This document shows positions 63,148 to 64,000 of a stretch of DNA of 64,000 nt, piece after piece. A model generated the notes under the pieces. It was not told where the DNA came from and made no database searches. It worked only from the letters and a program-made list of their open reading frames with translations. The position numbers and the translations under genes are program-made. The stretch covers positions 3,038,001-3,102,000 of the forward strand of contig NZ_CP013480.3 in the NCBI RefSeq assembly GCF_001465545.3, read 5' to 3'. Each line of letters begins with the position of its first letter. Positions within the stretch are counted from its first letter, which is position 1. Source of the stretch: Pandoraea norimbergensis. Its GTDB lineage: Bacteria > Pseudomonadota > Gammaproteobacteria > Burkholderiales > Burkholderiaceae.

Positions 63148-63968
63148 TGACACAAGAATTTCATGGCCAGGTCGGGGAAGTCGCGGGGCGTGACATCGTT
63201 AATCACCACCACTCGAAGGGGCGACCGCTAACAAAGGATGAGCGTCGTTCCTTAAACAACTACGTCAAACAGCTCGAAGACGAGTACGGGGAGTCGGGGA
63301 AGCAAACTTGGACGTCCATTCACCGGATTCTAGGAAACGACAATATTGAGGAGATGAGCATTGAGCAGATCAAGCCGACCGAGGCCATCCTCCAACTGCT
63401 GCTATCAAACGCTCAGCTCAAACGTCAGGCCGCCTCCGCCGGAAACGATCCGGACCTGACAGTCAAACTTAGACTTTTGGCAGACCAACTGTCTTCTGTC
63501 ATCGCTGAGAGGGACAAGATAAAAACTCAGCTCGTCCAATATCATCAGGCATACACCAGCCTGGAAAAGCGCTTCAAGAGCCAGACTCGCGACCTGGAGG
63601 CGTCTGAGAACAAGTATTCGCGTTTAATGGATGCCGCAGACGAGGTCTCACAGATAAACGAGCGGAACAAGGCGGCTGTTAGCGCCTTGGCTAATGTGAG
63701 ACACAGTGTGCGTCGCCTCAGGATTTTGGCGTTACTCGCTTTTGCTGCTGCGGCAACTGGTGGATACGGAACATACGCGTTTCGTGAAAAGGCACTTACG
63801 GCCCAATCGGCATTGAACGGCTGCGCATTCGATGGCAAACCCTACTCCGTCGGGAGCATTATCGATAATCCACAGGCACCTGACATTCAGTGTGTCGCAA
63901 TGGGGAGCGGGCGTCGCCCGGAGTGGCAGCAAACCTCAAATAATCCGAAAGCTCGTAGCAAACATTAG
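63147..63968 (+). CDS. Coiled-coil membrane protein with N-terminal AGRDIVN motif
   Basis: The 273-residue protein starts with EVAGRDIVNHHH near residues 12-22, the same motif that ends the repressor. A long coiled coil follows (about 95-190, RDKIKTQLVQYHQAYTSLEKRFKSQTRDLEASENKYSRLM), one membrane helix (RILALLAFAAAATGGYGTYAF, about 192-212) and a short tail with two Cys (GCAFDGKPY, IQCVAMGS), probably periplasmic. It is co-translated with the repressor (TAATG). No family is recognised; it may be a lysogenic-conversion or superinfection-exclusion protein, by inference from position. Confidence 0.75.
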   Translation: MTQEFHGQVGEVAGRDIVNHHHSKGRPLTKDERRSLNNYVKQLEDEYGESGKQTWTSIHRILGNDNIEEMSIEQIKPTEAILQLLLSNAQLKRQAASAGNDPDLTVKLRLLADQLSSVIAERDKIKTQLVQYHQAYTSLEKRFKSQTRDLEASENKYSRLMDAADEVSQINERNKAAVSALANVRHSVRRLRILALLAFAAAATGGYGTYAFREKALTAQSALNGCAFDGKPYSVGSIIDNPQAPDIQCVAMGSGRRPEWQQTSNNPKARSKH

Positions 63969-63981
63969 GGGACACGGAGCA

Positions 63982-64000
63982 ATGGGCAGGCAAGATTTCC
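63982..64000 (+). CDS. Start of next rightward phage gene (truncated by window)
   Basis: An ATG at 63982 with CGGAG just upstream begins MGRQDF and runs off the right edge. The ribosome site and 13-bp spacing from the previous stop suggest the next gene of the same rightward unit. Confidence 0.4.

Larger units (their letters stand above)
52617..64000. mobile_element. BcepMu-like transposable prophage, left part (continues beyond window)
   Basis: A leftward early operon with a DDE transposase, MuB-like ATPase, DUF3164, GemA and Mor, and a divergent XRE repressor, defines a Mu-type phage. As known for BcepMu, the transposition module is transcribed toward the left end while late genes lie on the other side. 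No lysis, head or tail gene is in the window. The left boundary is placed at a TG (52617) just after the NTF2-like stop, before repeated sequences; the exact base is inferred. Confidence 0.85.

Noticed and set aside
52737..63968. Complete prophage or a decayed remnant
   Set aside because: Early genes are intact and late genes would lie to the right of the window, so neither completeness nor decay can be judged here.

Overview
The window is high-GC chromosomal DNA of a Burkholderiaceae-type betaproteobacterium. Pandoraea or a close relative is the best guess, inferred from the family mix (BcepMu-like phage genes, a LivM-LivG fusion, BON/PRC/DUF3309 stress genes, EmrAB-NodT efflux) rather than from a marker gene. 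No rRNA, tRNA or CRISPR array was seen.

Layout. 1-5.3 kb: the end of a secreted protein, a DUF2092 + Pro/Gly-rich secreted pair, arfB, and a hipBA-type toxin-antitoxin pair behind an array of AT-rich palindromes. 5.3-8.7 kb: DUF2239, then a MATE and an MFS exporter that converge and overlap by 103 bp. 8.8-11 kb: a cluster of small stress/envelope genes (DUF3309, Pro-rich, PRC-barrel, two BON proteins). 11.3-18.7 kb: MscS channel, DUF2252 and a diguanylate cyclase in one operon, then a divergent MHYT-GGDEF-EAL protein. 18.7-24.2 kb: an HxlR regulator, an EmrB/EmrA pair and a divergent NodT outer-membrane factor. A 23-bp element shared by the hxlR and efflux control regions suggests one regulon. 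24.2-26.7 kb: a KfrA-like coiled-coil DNA-binding protein divergent from a tyrosine recombinase. 26.8-30.2 kb: two tandem nitronate monooxygenases and an AcuI/YhdH oxidoreductase, closed by a strong terminator. 30.2-35.4 kb: a branched-chain amino-acid ABC transporter (LivF, LivM-LivG fusion, LivH, LivK). 35.9-45.6 kb: FtsK, a putative DUF115/sialyltransferase-like protein, a large 7TM-PAS-GGDEF-EAL protein and a FeeM-like N-acyl amino acid synthase. 45.9-52.6 kb: MarR + DHA2 exporter, a fasciclin protein, a conserved hypothetical, a classical autotransporter and an NTF2-like protein.

From about 52.6 kb to the right edge lies the left part of a BcepMu-like transposable prophage. The early operon runs leftward in the order Ner-like regulator, two further small regulators, DUF3102-like protein, DDE transposase, MuB-like ATPase, several small proteins, DUF3164, HU, DUF2786, GemA and Mor. 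A divergent XRE repressor and a coiled-coil membrane protein face rightward, and the late genes must lie beyond base 64000. The early promoter can be read directly: a -35/-10 pair with 17-bp spacing whose spacer is filled by a palindromic operator. The repressor and the next protein share the peptide AGRDIVN and their genes overlap by one base, which is the most unusual feature of the phage part.

Most promising leads: the FeeM-like synthase beside a membrane c-di-GMP protein; the repressor/AGRDIVN membrane-protein pair; the KfrA-like/recombinase pair; and the HxlR element.
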